Below, one piece after another: positions 1 through 5,327 of a stretch of 5,327 nucleotides of DNA. Under the pieces are notes generated by a model. It had not been told where the DNA came from and did no database searches. It saw nothing but the letters and a program-made list of their open reading frames with translations. The DNA is from an uncultured Desulfobulbaceae bacterium (GTDB lineage: Bacteria; Desulfobacterota; Desulfobulbia; Desulfobulbales; Desulfobulbaceae). How positions within the stretch are numbered: position 1 is the first letter of the stretch; each line of letters starts with the position of its first letter. The position numbers were made by a program, and so were the translations under genes. The DNA lies in contig CAMYOP010000205.1 of the NCBI GenBank assembly GCA_947260045.1, positions 1 to 5,327 on the forward strand, written 5' to 3'.

Positions 1-1257
1 TTTCTCATCACTAAAAAGTGGTGTTGATGCTGCTGTATTTTCTATTTCAATGAGTTTGGATTGCATCTGGGCTAAAGGATCTATAATACGTGTTACACCT
101 GGAAAAGATTCTTGAAATGCAGTGCGTAACTCCTGTTTTATTTCACTACTTACCCGAGTCAACTTTTTATAATCGTAAATCATATAGCCAGTAGCCAGGA
201 AGAGAACGAGAAATAGTCCCAGTGCTGCCTGGATAAGCTGCTTTTTTGAGAAAGAAAAATAGAGCGTTGGCGCATATTCTCCCTTCAAAAAATTCATCGA
301 ACTCTTTTTACTAAAACCACTTAGAGCAAGTGCCAGCGCGTGATCAAATTTCCATGGCTGCCATTCTTCATCATCAAGAGCGTGAGAGCCTCCTGCTGTA
401 TTTATATCTTCCAACAGGTTACATTGCTTTAAAGGAACACCGAGGTCACTTTCTATATTTGCTCTAAAAAAATCGGACTGGGCAAGACTGCCTGTGAGAA
501 GAATATGTTTAGGGTTAACACTAAGCCCACTCTCATGATTAAAATAGTGGATGCAGTTTGTAATTGTTTCACAAATGGAAGCGATACAGGCTTTTGCTTC
601 TTCGATGTCAGAGATTTCCATATTCCCTTCAGACCAGGAAAAGGGAGTGATGGTAAACATCACATCCGGGAGGGGAAGCTTTCGCATGAGAACGGTTTTC
701 CCTTCATGAACAAGGGCCAGGGTAAGCGAATGCAGTTCGACATCAAGTACTAGAAAATCTTCAGCGCTTGAATGACTCAATAAAAGATTTTCTGCAAGGA
801 CCAGAGTCCGCAGGGTTATAGTGCGAGGCGCAACATTATGGGCTTCACACTGGTCAATGAATTGTTCCAGTAACTGCTTTTCTATTCCAGCCACCAGCAA
901 CTGACTGGAATCGTTTTGTCTACCGACCGTAATATGCTCTATAACCTGTTGATCAAAAGGTGTGATAAGAAGTTCGTCCAGTTCGAAATTTAGGGTCTGT
1001 TCTATCTTTTTTTTATCAAAAAATGGCAGCGTTATATTTCTCAGACTCCCGCAACCAAGAGGCAGTCCAATCACCGTGCTTGCCTCTAGCTCTTCAAAAT
1101 CTTCCAGGAGCGTTGACAGACTTCCAGCCAGATCTTTCGGATCTTTTATGGGTATGTGCCCATAGGAAATAATATTTTTTTCACCAGCTTTTTCTTCAAC
1201 AAGTACGCCAGCTATGCGTTCTTCATTGATATCAATGCCGAAAGTCTTTCGCGCCAT
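1..1257 (-). CDS. gspL: Type II secretion inner-membrane platform protein GspL (3' end outside window)
   Basis: The frame is open for 419 codons from the ATG at 1257 and leaves the window with no stop. An in-frame TAA sits directly before that ATG, so no longer start is possible; the upstream purine stretch AGGATTGAG (1266-1274) can serve as ribosome site. GspL recruits the secretion ATPase GspE to the inner membrane and pairs with GspM. Residues 1 to about 335 look like the actin-like cytoplasmic fold shared with PilM: GIDI at 7-10, IGLPLG at 63-68 followed by LPFFDKKKIEQTLNFEL, a second strand-turn DVELHSLTLALVHEGK from 172, and HILLTGS at 251-257. One membrane helix covers about 341-360. 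The periplasmic part begins with a stretch containing FPGVTRIIDPLAQMQ (385-399), which resembles the GspL C-terminal domain. The remaining few dozen residues are missing. A PilM/PilN fusion is the alternative name, but the pseudopilin context favours GspL. Confidence 0.9.
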   Translation of the reverse strand, partial: MARKTFGIDINEERIAGVLVEEKAGEKNIISYGHIPIKDPKDLAGSLSTLLEDFEELEASTVIGLPLGCGSLRNITLPFFDKKKIEQTLNFELDELLITPFDQQVIEHITVGRQNDSSQLLVAGIEKQLLEQFIDQCEAHNVAPRTITLRTLVLAENLLLSHSSAEDFLVLDVELHSLTLALVHEGKTVLMRKLPLPDVMFTITPFSWSEGNMEISDIEEAKACIASICETITNCIHYFNHESGLSVNPKHILLTGSLAQSDFFRANIESDLGVPLKQCNLLEDINTAGGSHALDDEEWQPWKFDHALALALSGFSKKSSMNFLKGEYAPTLYFSFSKKQLIQAALGLFLVLFLATGYMIYDYKKLTRVSSEIKQELRTAFQESFPGVTRIIDPLAQMQSKLIEIENTAASTPLFSDEK

Positions 1258-1310
1258 TTACAACACTCAATCCTGATTGGAATCATCAAAAATAAAAAAT
1301 AGTTTATCAG

Positions 1311-1339
1311 ATTGTAGTAAAAATACTCTTGATTGAACA
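1311..1339 (-). promoter_or_regulatory. Weak sigma-70-like promoter candidate for gspL
   Basis: On the minus strand, TACAAT (1316-1311) matches the -10 consensus at five of six bases. TGTTCA (1339-1334) lies 17 bases upstream and matches the -35 consensus at three of six. It would start transcription near 1304, about 47 nt before the gspL ATG. AT-rich DNA produces such matches by chance, so this is only a candidate. Confidence 0.22.
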
Positions 1340-1372
1340 GTGGGTATCACAAAAAAATGAAGAATTACAGAT

Positions 1373-1405
1373 AAAAACAGTTCCTAAGCGCTTTGTCAGC
1401 AGGAA
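1373..1405 (-). terminator. Possible weak terminator or attenuator after gspK
   Basis: On the minus strand, TTCCT (1405-1401) pairs with AGGAA (1385-1381). Inside, GCT (1400-1398) pairs with AGC (1392-1390) around a five-base loop, leaving a four-base bulge on one side. This eight-pair broken stem is followed three bases later by five U residues (1377-1373). Shape and position, 24 nt past the gspK stop, fit a leaky intrinsic terminator. The stem is short and bulged, so full termination is unlikely. Confidence 0.25.
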
Positions 1406-1428
1406 AATATTGGTAAAGAACAAATCAT

Positions 1429-2445
1429 TTACTCCATTGCCCACGATAGAAGAAGCTGACTCTGGTCTGTTTTTCTATAGATAAGACCTTCGCCAGTTTT
1501 CAGGATTCCATTGTACTCTGTCCTGACTTTTACTTGAAAATACTCCGCACTGACCCGTCGTAACCATTTCCTGATTTTTATATAACCAGGAAAACCACCT
1601 ACCCGCCTATACCAATCCGACTGCTCGAGGAGATCACGGTTATCAATATCTTTTCTGAATTCATTAAGAATTTCTGCAAGCTCCGGTGTGATATCCTCAT
1701 CTAAGGCCTGCAAAATCTGAGGTGGCGCAGAGTTAATATTTATCTTCCCTTCACGACCATAGACCGTTAAATATTCTATTATCCCAGGTTGTTCTGTATT
1801 ACCATAGAGAATTTCCCTGGTCATGCCTTTAACAAGCAGTAATTCTTCAAGATACAAAAAAGGACCATTTCGACACTCATAGGATTTTTCGCCACCTCGA
1901 TAATGACTGCTTTCTGCTCCATTATCCCTGGCAGTATCGTCTTTGTCTATCCAGTCACTCAGGGCATCTATTAATTCAAGGGCATCTTTGGAAGATTCAA
2001 TGGCAAAATCACCACTTGTCAGGAAGCGGTACCATAATTCTTGTTGTAATTTCTCTTGCTTATCCCGGTCCTTCTGTGCCTTTTTATCTGAAATCAGGGC
2101 ATTTACCTGTATCCGACCCGTGAGATCCTGCACCTTTATACTTGATTTTGTATCAGGAAAGAGAGCAAGAAGAGATCCGTCGCTTAATGTTGCCCATTCA
2201 TCATGTAGGGTATCAAATTTATTTTCCTCTCCATCTGCATAGAGTGCTGCCTGGGCAAGGGTGAGTCCAGACAGGAGAATATTATCAATTTTTACAGAAT
2301 CACTTTGCTTTTTTGCTGCCTGGAGTTGCCAATTGACCGAAGATCCCAGTTGCACAGTCAGAGCAACAAGGAAGCTGATGACAAACATCACTAACAGCAG
2401 AGCCATTCCAGAGCGATTAGAGAGAATCGATTTAATTTCTTTCAT
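1429..2445 (-). CDS. gspK: Type II secretion minor pseudopilin GspK (tip subunit)
   Basis: The product is 338 residues, a usual length for GspK, the large pseudopilin that caps the pseudopilus with GspI and GspJ. The leader of 13 residues ends NRSG, and cleavage would give a mature protein starting MALLLVMFVISFL. Position +5 is Leu, not the Glu of other pseudopilins, which is a GspK hallmark. Family-typical blocks follow in order: DLTGRIQVNAL (107-117), DWIDKDD (164-170), GAE (176-178), CRNGPF (191-196) with an EEL a few residues on, and KININSAPPQ (234-243). The C-terminal SAEYFQVKV (299-307) also fits. The ATG overlaps the gspJ stop as ATGA and no Shine-Dalgarno is visible (TTCCCTTTCCCAAAA precedes it), so translation is probably coupled to gspJ. 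The gene is intact. Confidence 0.95.
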   Translation of the reverse strand: MKEIKSILSNRSGMALLLVMFVISFLVALTVQLGSSVNWQLQAAKKQSDSVKIDNILLSGLTLAQAALYADGEENKFDTLHDEWATLSDGSLLALFPDTKSSIKVQDLTGRIQVNALISDKKAQKDRDKQEKLQQELWYRFLTSGDFAIESSKDALELIDALSDWIDKDDTARDNGAESSHYRGGEKSYECRNGPFLYLEELLLVKGMTREILYGNTEQPGIIEYLTVYGREGKININSAPPQILQALDEDITPELAEILNEFRKDIDNRDLLEQSDWYRRVGGFPGYIKIRKWLRRVSAEYFQVKVRTEYNGILKTGEGLIYRKTDQSQLLLSWAME

Positions 2446-3143
2446 TTTTGGGAAAGGGAAAAGCCAACAGGGATAAAAATAGAAGTGGAAAATTCCAGGG
2501 AAGTTCCCTCTTCGACATCAAGCCAATATTCAAGCCTGCAGTGAACTACACTGGGTAATTTCGGACTCTTATTTTGTATATTTTTATCAATTATCCATTC
2601 ATCAATCTCTTCACCATTTTCATCTACAAAGGAAAAGGAAACACTTTTTAGCTGATCACTGAGTATAAAGCCTTTGTCATCGTCTAGTTCACTGATATTT
2701 ATTTTTTCCTGGGGAATATACAAGGAGTCTGATCGCATGAGCAGCAGAAGCCGTTCATCATCCTCATCTGGTACAGTTGTGTAGGAGATGCGACTCAAAC
2801 CGCGATGATCGTGCTCCTGGTCGAAAACAACATGTGCCATACTGGCAAATTGTAATTCAGTACCTTTTTGTTCATTATGTTCAATGATGTTTGCTGTGAA
2901 TTCTATATCATCAACCAGGTAGGCGGACATGAGATCTTCACTGATTCTTTGCAAGGCCACCTGGGCCTTGTAATACATTTGTCCTTTATTTCTAGTTGTA
3001 TCGACAACAGTAAAAGTTGATGAAAGGGAGGTGGAAATCATCACCATAACTGAAGAGAGTACTGCCAGGGCGAGCAATACTTCAAGAATGGTAAAACCAG
3101 CCTGACCCAAAATTTGAATATCCCTTCTCTGTAATTTTGCCAT
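2442..3143 (-). CDS. gspJ: Type II secretion minor pseudopilin GspJ
   Basis: Minor pseudopilin of the pseudopilus tip complex (GspH-I-J-K). I start it at the ATG at 3143, giving 233 residues, because that ATG overlaps the gspI stop as TAATG and leaves a 16-residue basic leader ending GQAG. A longer reading would need a TTG at 3191 and would only extend the leader into gspI. The mature protein begins FTILEVLLALAVLSS with Glu at +5 (E21), and the hydrophobic helix covers about 17-42. The segment AQVALQRISEDLMSAY after it is typical of GspJ. The rest is a beta-rich globular domain with several acidic patches (for example VPDEDDE). The stop overlaps the gspK ATG by four bases. The protein is somewhat longer than many GspJ, with no sign of disruption. 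Confidence 0.93.
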   Translation of the reverse strand: MAKLQRRDIQILGQAGFTILEVLLALAVLSSVMVMISTSLSSTFTVVDTTRNKGQMYYKAQVALQRISEDLMSAYLVDDIEFTANIIEHNEQKGTELQFASMAHVVFDQEHDHRGLSRISYTTVPDEDDERLLLLMRSDSLYIPQEKINISELDDDKGFILSDQLKSVSFSFVDENGEEIDEWIIDKNIQNKSPKLPSVVHCRLEYWLDVEEGTSLEFSTSIFIPVGFSLSQK

Positions 3144-3586
3144 TATGGACTGCCAGGTTCTATTTGTTTCATTACAACAGTCCTGACCCAATATGTTTCA
3201 TCTGGCACTCCAGTACGAAAGATCTTAAGATTGATAATTTTCAAAGAATCGATTTCATTTTCAAATCCGATTTCATCACCATCGAGCGGCCGTACTTCAA
3301 GCTCAAAAGAGAAGCCTGAAGCATCCTCCTCAAATTCTCCAGTTTCTGATGACAGTGAGTCATAATCGATTATTCTGAGTTCTGTTAATTTTTTTCGCGC
3401 CAGAAAAGAAGCATCAATATTAAATCTGGATATACCAGCAACGGAAATACTTTGGGACTGGGAAGCCATGAGACTGACTATGGCAATGGCAATAAGAGCA
3501 ACAGCGATCATCACCTCTAATAGAGTAAAGCCGCCACTCTTTTGGGAAACAACTTTGTTATGTATCACTGCGGATGAGTTCAACAT
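3143..3586 (-). CDS. gspI: Type II secretion minor pseudopilin GspI
   Basis: Minor pseudopilin that nucleates the tip complex with GspJ and GspK. From the ATG at 3586 it has 147 residues: a leader of 19 ending QKSGG, then mature FTLLEVMIAVALIAIAIVSLM with Glu at +5 (E24). The downstream ARKKLTELR and the C-terminal YWVRTVVMKQ fit GspI, which is a small pseudopilin. The start is uncertain. The ATG at 3586 overlaps gspH by 29 nt and has only a distant AGG upstream. A GTG at 3568 would give a 13-residue leader that aligns with the gspG leader and overlaps gspH by 11 nt. A TTG at 3595 is less likely. Either choice leaves the mature protein unchanged. The stop shares one base with the gspJ start (TAATG). 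Confidence 0.92.
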   Translation of the reverse strand: MLNSSAVIHNKVVSQKSGGFTLLEVMIAVALIAIAIVSLMASQSQSISVAGISRFNIDASFLARKKLTELRIIDYDSLSSETGEFEEDASGFSFELEVRPLDGDEIGFENEIDSLKIINLKIFRTGVPDETYWVRTVVMKQIEPGSP

Positions 3587-4085
3587 ACGAATCAACTGCC
3601 TGAATTGTACCCAGAAATGGTGATATTTTTATAGTCATATCTCTCCCGTCATCGGAGCGGAGATAAACAAAAGTTTTATCAACATAGCCTTTACGACTAA
3701 AGGTGAGAACAGCCTGCCCCATAGATTTGTTACCACCATAAAAAGAGGATACTCCAACAAGGCTGACAGAGTCTGGCAGGGTATATGTTTTTTTTGTTTT
3801 TTCAGCCTGATCTTGAAAAACCAGTTTTCCCTCATCAAATTCAGAACTTATTTGATTATTGCTCATGTCAAAAGTCATGATATATGATTTTTGGTTTCGA
3901 AAGGCATCCTGTCCTGACTCAATGACAAGTCCTATTATTGACCTGGTAGCAGACTTGAGTTGGTCGGAAAAAAGTGATGATCTCAGGCGTGGGACCGTGA
4001 TGGTCACAACCAAGGACAACAGAGCAATCACCACCATGAGTTCCACTAAGGTAAACCCATGGGATTCTGCAGTTTTGGAACGCAT
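3558..4085 (-). CDS. gspH: Type II secretion minor pseudopilin GspH
   Basis: Minor pseudopilin that joins the tip complex to the GspG filament. Starting at the ATG at 4085, it has 175 residues with a short leader MRSKTAESHG, then FTLVELMVVIALLSLVVTITVPRLRSS with Glu at +5 (E15). The remainder is a GspH-like globular domain with weak conservation, as usual for this subunit; YIMTFDMSNNQ and the later LTFSRKGYVD are recognisable beta-strand segments. An upstream TTG at 4133 would extend the frame into gspG and add a hydrophobic stretch before the leader, which is implausible. The gap from gspG is 32 nt with AGG only three bases before the ATG, a poor spacing. It ends inside the 5' end of gspI. 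The call as H rests on order G-H-I-J-K plus the helix. Confidence 0.88.
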   Translation of the reverse strand: MRSKTAESHGFTLVELMVVIALLSLVVTITVPRLRSSLFSDQLKSATRSIIGLVIESGQDAFRNQKSYIMTFDMSNNQISSEFDEGKLVFQDQAEKTKKTYTLPDSVSLVGVSSFYGGNKSMGQAVLTFSRKGYVDKTFVYLRSDDGRDMTIKISPFLGTIQAVDSYVELIRSDT

Positions 4086-4117
4086 AGACCTATGAAAAAG
4101 GTGCAAAGGAACCGCTA

Positions 4118-4570
4118 TTATTGCAACTCCCAATTGTTAATGTCGGCATCATAATCCTCACCACCAGGTTCATTATCAGCGCCGTAGGATATCAGATCAA
4201 AATCTCCGTGCAGGCCTGGACTGATATAGACATATTCATTGTCCCAAGGATCTTTTGGCACCTTCGATTTTTCGAGATAACCTCCTTTTCGCCAATTTTT
4301 TGCCAGACGACCAACAGAAGGAGCTTCTACAAGTGATTGCAAACTCTGTTCTGTTGTAGGGTATTGGCCGTTATCGAGCTTATACATTTTTATTGCCTGC
4401 TCTAATGCATGGATCTCAACGGCAGCTTTGGTTACTTTGGCTTTATCTGGACTATCCATGAAACGAGGGACAACAACCCCTGCCAGTATCCCGAGGATAA
4501 CGATGACAACCATGAGTTCAATAAGCGTAAAACCGCCACTGTTTGCAACAACTTTATAATGTGTTTTCAT
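4118..4570 (-). CDS. gspG: Type II secretion major pseudopilin GspG
   Basis: The main subunit of the periplasmic pseudopilus that pushes substrates through the outer-membrane secretin. It has 150 residues, the usual length. The leader of 13 residues ends NSGG, and the mature protein starts FTLIELMVVIVILGILAGVVVP (from residue 14) with Glu at +5 (E18). The family signature is nearly complete: the alpha-helix ALEQAIKMYKLDNGQYPTTEQSL (residues 55-77, given here as its two parts ALEQAIKMY and KLDNGQYPTTEQSL), then DPWDNEY (107-113), ISPGLHGDFDLISYGAD (116-132) and GGEDYDADINNW (136-147). The acidic C-terminal loop corresponds to the calcium site known in GspG. The ATG has no Shine-Dalgarno; the preceding bases are TTTTTTTAAA. 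The gene lies 32 nt after the CFI-box protein and leads the pseudopilin run. Confidence 0.97.
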   Translation of the reverse strand: MKTHYKVVANSGGFTLIELMVVIVILGILAGVVVPRFMDSPDKAKVTKAAVEIHALEQAIKMYKLDNGQYPTTEQSLQSLVEAPSVGRLAKNWRKGGYLEKSKVPKDPWDNEYVYISPGLHGDFDLISYGADNEPGGEDYDADINNWELQ

Positions 4571-4601
4571 TTTAAAAAAATATTAAGAAAATCGGTTAAA
4601 T

Positions 4602-4607
4602 ATTATA
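4602..4607 (-). promoter_or_regulatory. TATAAT box ahead of gspG, overlapping the upstream stop codon
   Basis: The minus strand reads TATAAT at 4607-4602, a perfect -10 element, and its TAA is the stop of the preceding gene. A start near 4595 would give a leader of about 25 nt before gspG. There is no credible -35: the hexamer 17 bases upstream is TCCTTC. The TG lies directly against the box, not one base away as in an extended -10. It may be chance in AT-rich DNA. Confidence 0.2.
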
Positions 4608-5327
4608 CAGTAGGTACGTTTCGGGAAGGAACGCGCCTGCACAGAAAATAGCCTGTAAAGAGAAGTAAGCCCACCAACCAAAGAGAGTGTATCCCCAATG
4701 TCAATACCAGCCAACTTCCACCAATGAGCGGTAAGAGCAATAAACGAACAGCGATGCCCAAAAGTTTATACTGTTCAATTATGGCTGCTATGGGTGGAGA
4801 GTATTTATAGTATGACTGGACAAAAAATTTACCAACACCAGAGGTAAAAAGATACGTATTTCTAAAATCCCGGAGCACCTTGACATATGGATGCAATAAT
4901 GAGCCGTAAGCGGCGGTTGCTATAAAACAGGAGTCAGCAGTCTCAAAATTAAGCTGATTTCCATAATAAACAACACCATCAGTCGTAACTGCGTAGGCCC
5001 GCAGGTAATATACGGTTCCAGGTCTCAGATTATCTACTAAGGAGCCATACCGGCCAGCCCCGGTCCCCTCACTGGTATAACCTTCATCGACGAAGCTATC
5101 ATTTAAAGAACCAAATCCCGATGATTTATCTTCGGACTCACTGCCGTCAGTAGCAATGGTTGCAGCACTGAAAGAACCGATATTTGCTTGATTATTCTGG
5201 CTTGCAATGTAAGCAGGGCTTGGTCCTGAACCAAGCTGGGGATCATCACCTGGATCATCACCTGGATCATCACCTGGATCATCACCTGGATCATCACCTG
5301 GATCATCACCTGGATCATCACCTGGAT
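4603..5327 (-). CDS. CFI-box-CTERM domain surface/secreted protein, C-terminal part only
   Basis: An open frame runs from the right edge to the TAA at 4603-4605. It gives 240 residues plus two bases of a split codon; the start lies outside the window. Numbered from the first complete codon: residues 1-29 are (PGDD)7P; 30-90 are Ser/Gly/Asp-rich with GYTSEGTGAGRYGSL near the end; 96-129 look like the last strands of a fibronectin-III-type domain (LRPGTVYYLRAYAVTTDG, then VVYYGNQLNFET). Next comes CFIATAAYGS at 133-142, then VKVLRDFRNTYL, GKFFVQSYYKYSPPIA, and hydrophobic stretches at about 188-211 and 215-229 followed by CRR. The CFI box with these blocks is a known C-terminal domain of presumed sorting function on large exported proteins; no enzymatic role is visible. 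A TTG-started 97-residue ORF at 4896 is merely its tail. Position 32 nt before gspG suggests a T2SS client or partner (inference). Confidence 0.88.
   Translation of the reverse strand, partial: PGDDPGDDPGDDPGDDPGDDPGDDPGDDPQLGSGPSPAYIASQNNQANIGSFSAATIATDGSESEDKSSGFGSLNDSFVDEGYTSEGTGAGRYGSLVDNLRPGTVYYLRAYAVTTDGVVYYGNQLNFETADSCFIATAAYGSLLHPYVKVLRDFRNTYLFTSGVGKFFVQSYYKYSPPIAAIIEQYKLLGIAVRLLLLPLIGGSWLVLTLGIHSLWLVGLLLFTGYFLCRRVPSRNVPTV
4606..4929 (-). other. CFI-box C-terminal sorting-type domain
   Basis: This is the domain-level annotation of the protein's last 108 residues. The motif Cys-Phe-Ile-Ala-Thr-Ala-Ala-Tyr-Gly-Ser occupies 4929-4900. The block with R-D-F-R and the block Y-Y-K-Y-S-P-P-I-A follow at the spacing I know for CFI-box tails. 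Unlike a simple tail, it continues into two hydrophobic segments and ends Cys-Arg-Arg plus nine mostly polar or small residues. Only two Cys occur in the 240 residues seen: the motif Cys (133) and Cys 229 at the end of the last hydrophobic segment. Confidence 0.82.
5240..5327 (-). repeat. 12-bp perfect tandem repeat encoding Pro-Gly-Asp-Asp
   Basis: The plus-strand unit GGATCATCACCT is repeated seven full times plus four bases, without a single mismatch, and continues past the window edge. The minus-strand reading frame of the CFI-box protein turns each unit into one PGDD tetrapeptide. Unit gain or loss keeps the frame, so only linker length would change. The linker separates the unseen N-terminal part from the fibronectin-like and CFI-box parts. 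Confidence 0.95.

Larger units (their letters stand above)
1258..1428. other. 171-bp intergenic gap between gspK and gspL
   Basis: This is the only sizeable non-coding stretch in the window. It is AT-rich and separates gspK from gspL, while the genes from gspG to gspK are almost contiguous. I see no convincing small ORF or RNA gene in it. Reading in gene direction, it contains an imperfect hairpin with a U-tract just after gspK, then T-rich runs, a weak promoter-like pair, and the gspL ribosome site. A small inverted repeat CAATC/GATTG at 1268-1279 overlaps the AGGA of that ribosome site, so the site could be partly paired in RNA; the two-base loop makes this weak. Confidence 0.7.

Noticed and set aside
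505..753. Plus-strand ORF of 82 residues
   Set aside because: It lies opposite gspL, has no recognisable domain, and the minus frame reads through as a coherent GspL.
962..1165. Plus-strand ORF of 67 residues
   Set aside because: Ser-rich shadow opposite the conserved N-terminal half of gspL.
1386..1393. Palindrome AAGCGCTT as an operator
   Set aside because: Eight bases with no spacer and no second copy in the window; it is better explained as part of the hairpin region or chance.
1943..2476. Two plus-strand ORFs opposite gspK (1943-2242 and 2261-2476)
   Set aside because: They lie antisense to conserved GspK blocks and the membrane helix and show no domain of their own.
3635..3838. Second minus-strand frame inside gspH
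   Set aside because: It overlaps the GspH frame fully and lacks any motif; GspH has the pseudopilin helix in the other frame.
1429..4570. Type IV pilus minor pilin cluster instead of a T2SS
   Set aside because: The G-H-I-J-K order, the GspG C-terminal acidic loop, the GspK body with Leu at +5, and a following GspL are specific to type II secretion.
5103..5321. Minus-strand ORF starting with repeated Met-Ile-Gln-Val
   Set aside because: It is the tandem repeat read in the wrong frame. The correct frame gives PGDD and runs into the CFI-box domain.
5240..5327. Repeat array as a CRISPR
   Set aside because: Units are 12 bp, directly adjacent and have no spacers.

Overview
The window is one side of a type II secretion (T2SS) pseudopilus operon. 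All supported genes lie on the minus strand, so they read from the right edge to the left edge. The set implies a Gram-negative (diderm) bacterium. Moderate AT-richness, a GspL with a PilM-like cytoplasmic part, and an adjacent CFI-box surface protein would fit a deltaproteobacterial (Desulfobacterota-like) genome. That taxonomic placement is inference only.

Right edge to 4603: the C-terminal 240 residues of a large exported protein whose N-terminus lies outside the window. It starts inside a perfect 12-bp tandem repeat encoding (Pro-Gly-Asp-Asp)n. It continues through a fibronectin-III-like strand region and ends in a CFI-box C-terminal domain with the motif CFIATAAYGS. After that come a conserved basic/aromatic block and two hydrophobic stretches ending in Cys-Arg-Arg. 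No complete reading frame with both a start and a stop shows this gene, so it is easily missed or called as a spurious 97-residue ORF.

4570 to 1429: gspG, gspH, gspI, gspJ and gspK. These are the major pseudopilin and the complete set of minor pseudopilins, packed with short gaps or overlaps (32-nt gap, short overlap, TAATG, ATGA). Each has a prepilin-peptidase leader ending in Gly, followed by a hydrophobic N-terminal helix. G, H, I and J carry Glu at +5; GspK has Leu there, as expected for the tip subunit.

1428 to 1258: a 171-bp AT-rich gap, the only long non-coding stretch. It holds an imperfect hairpin followed by a U-tract, and a weak promoter-like pair ahead of gspL.

1257 to the left edge: gspL, 419 codons with no stop, running out of the window. 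It has an actin-like cytoplasmic domain, one membrane helix, and the start of the periplasmic domain.

How they work together: GspG polymerises into the periplasmic pseudopilus, GspH/I/J/K form its tip, and GspL links the inner-membrane platform to the GspE ATPase. The CFI-box protein, 32 nt upstream of gspG in the same direction, is a plausible client or partner of this secretion machine. That link is the most interesting aspect of the window.
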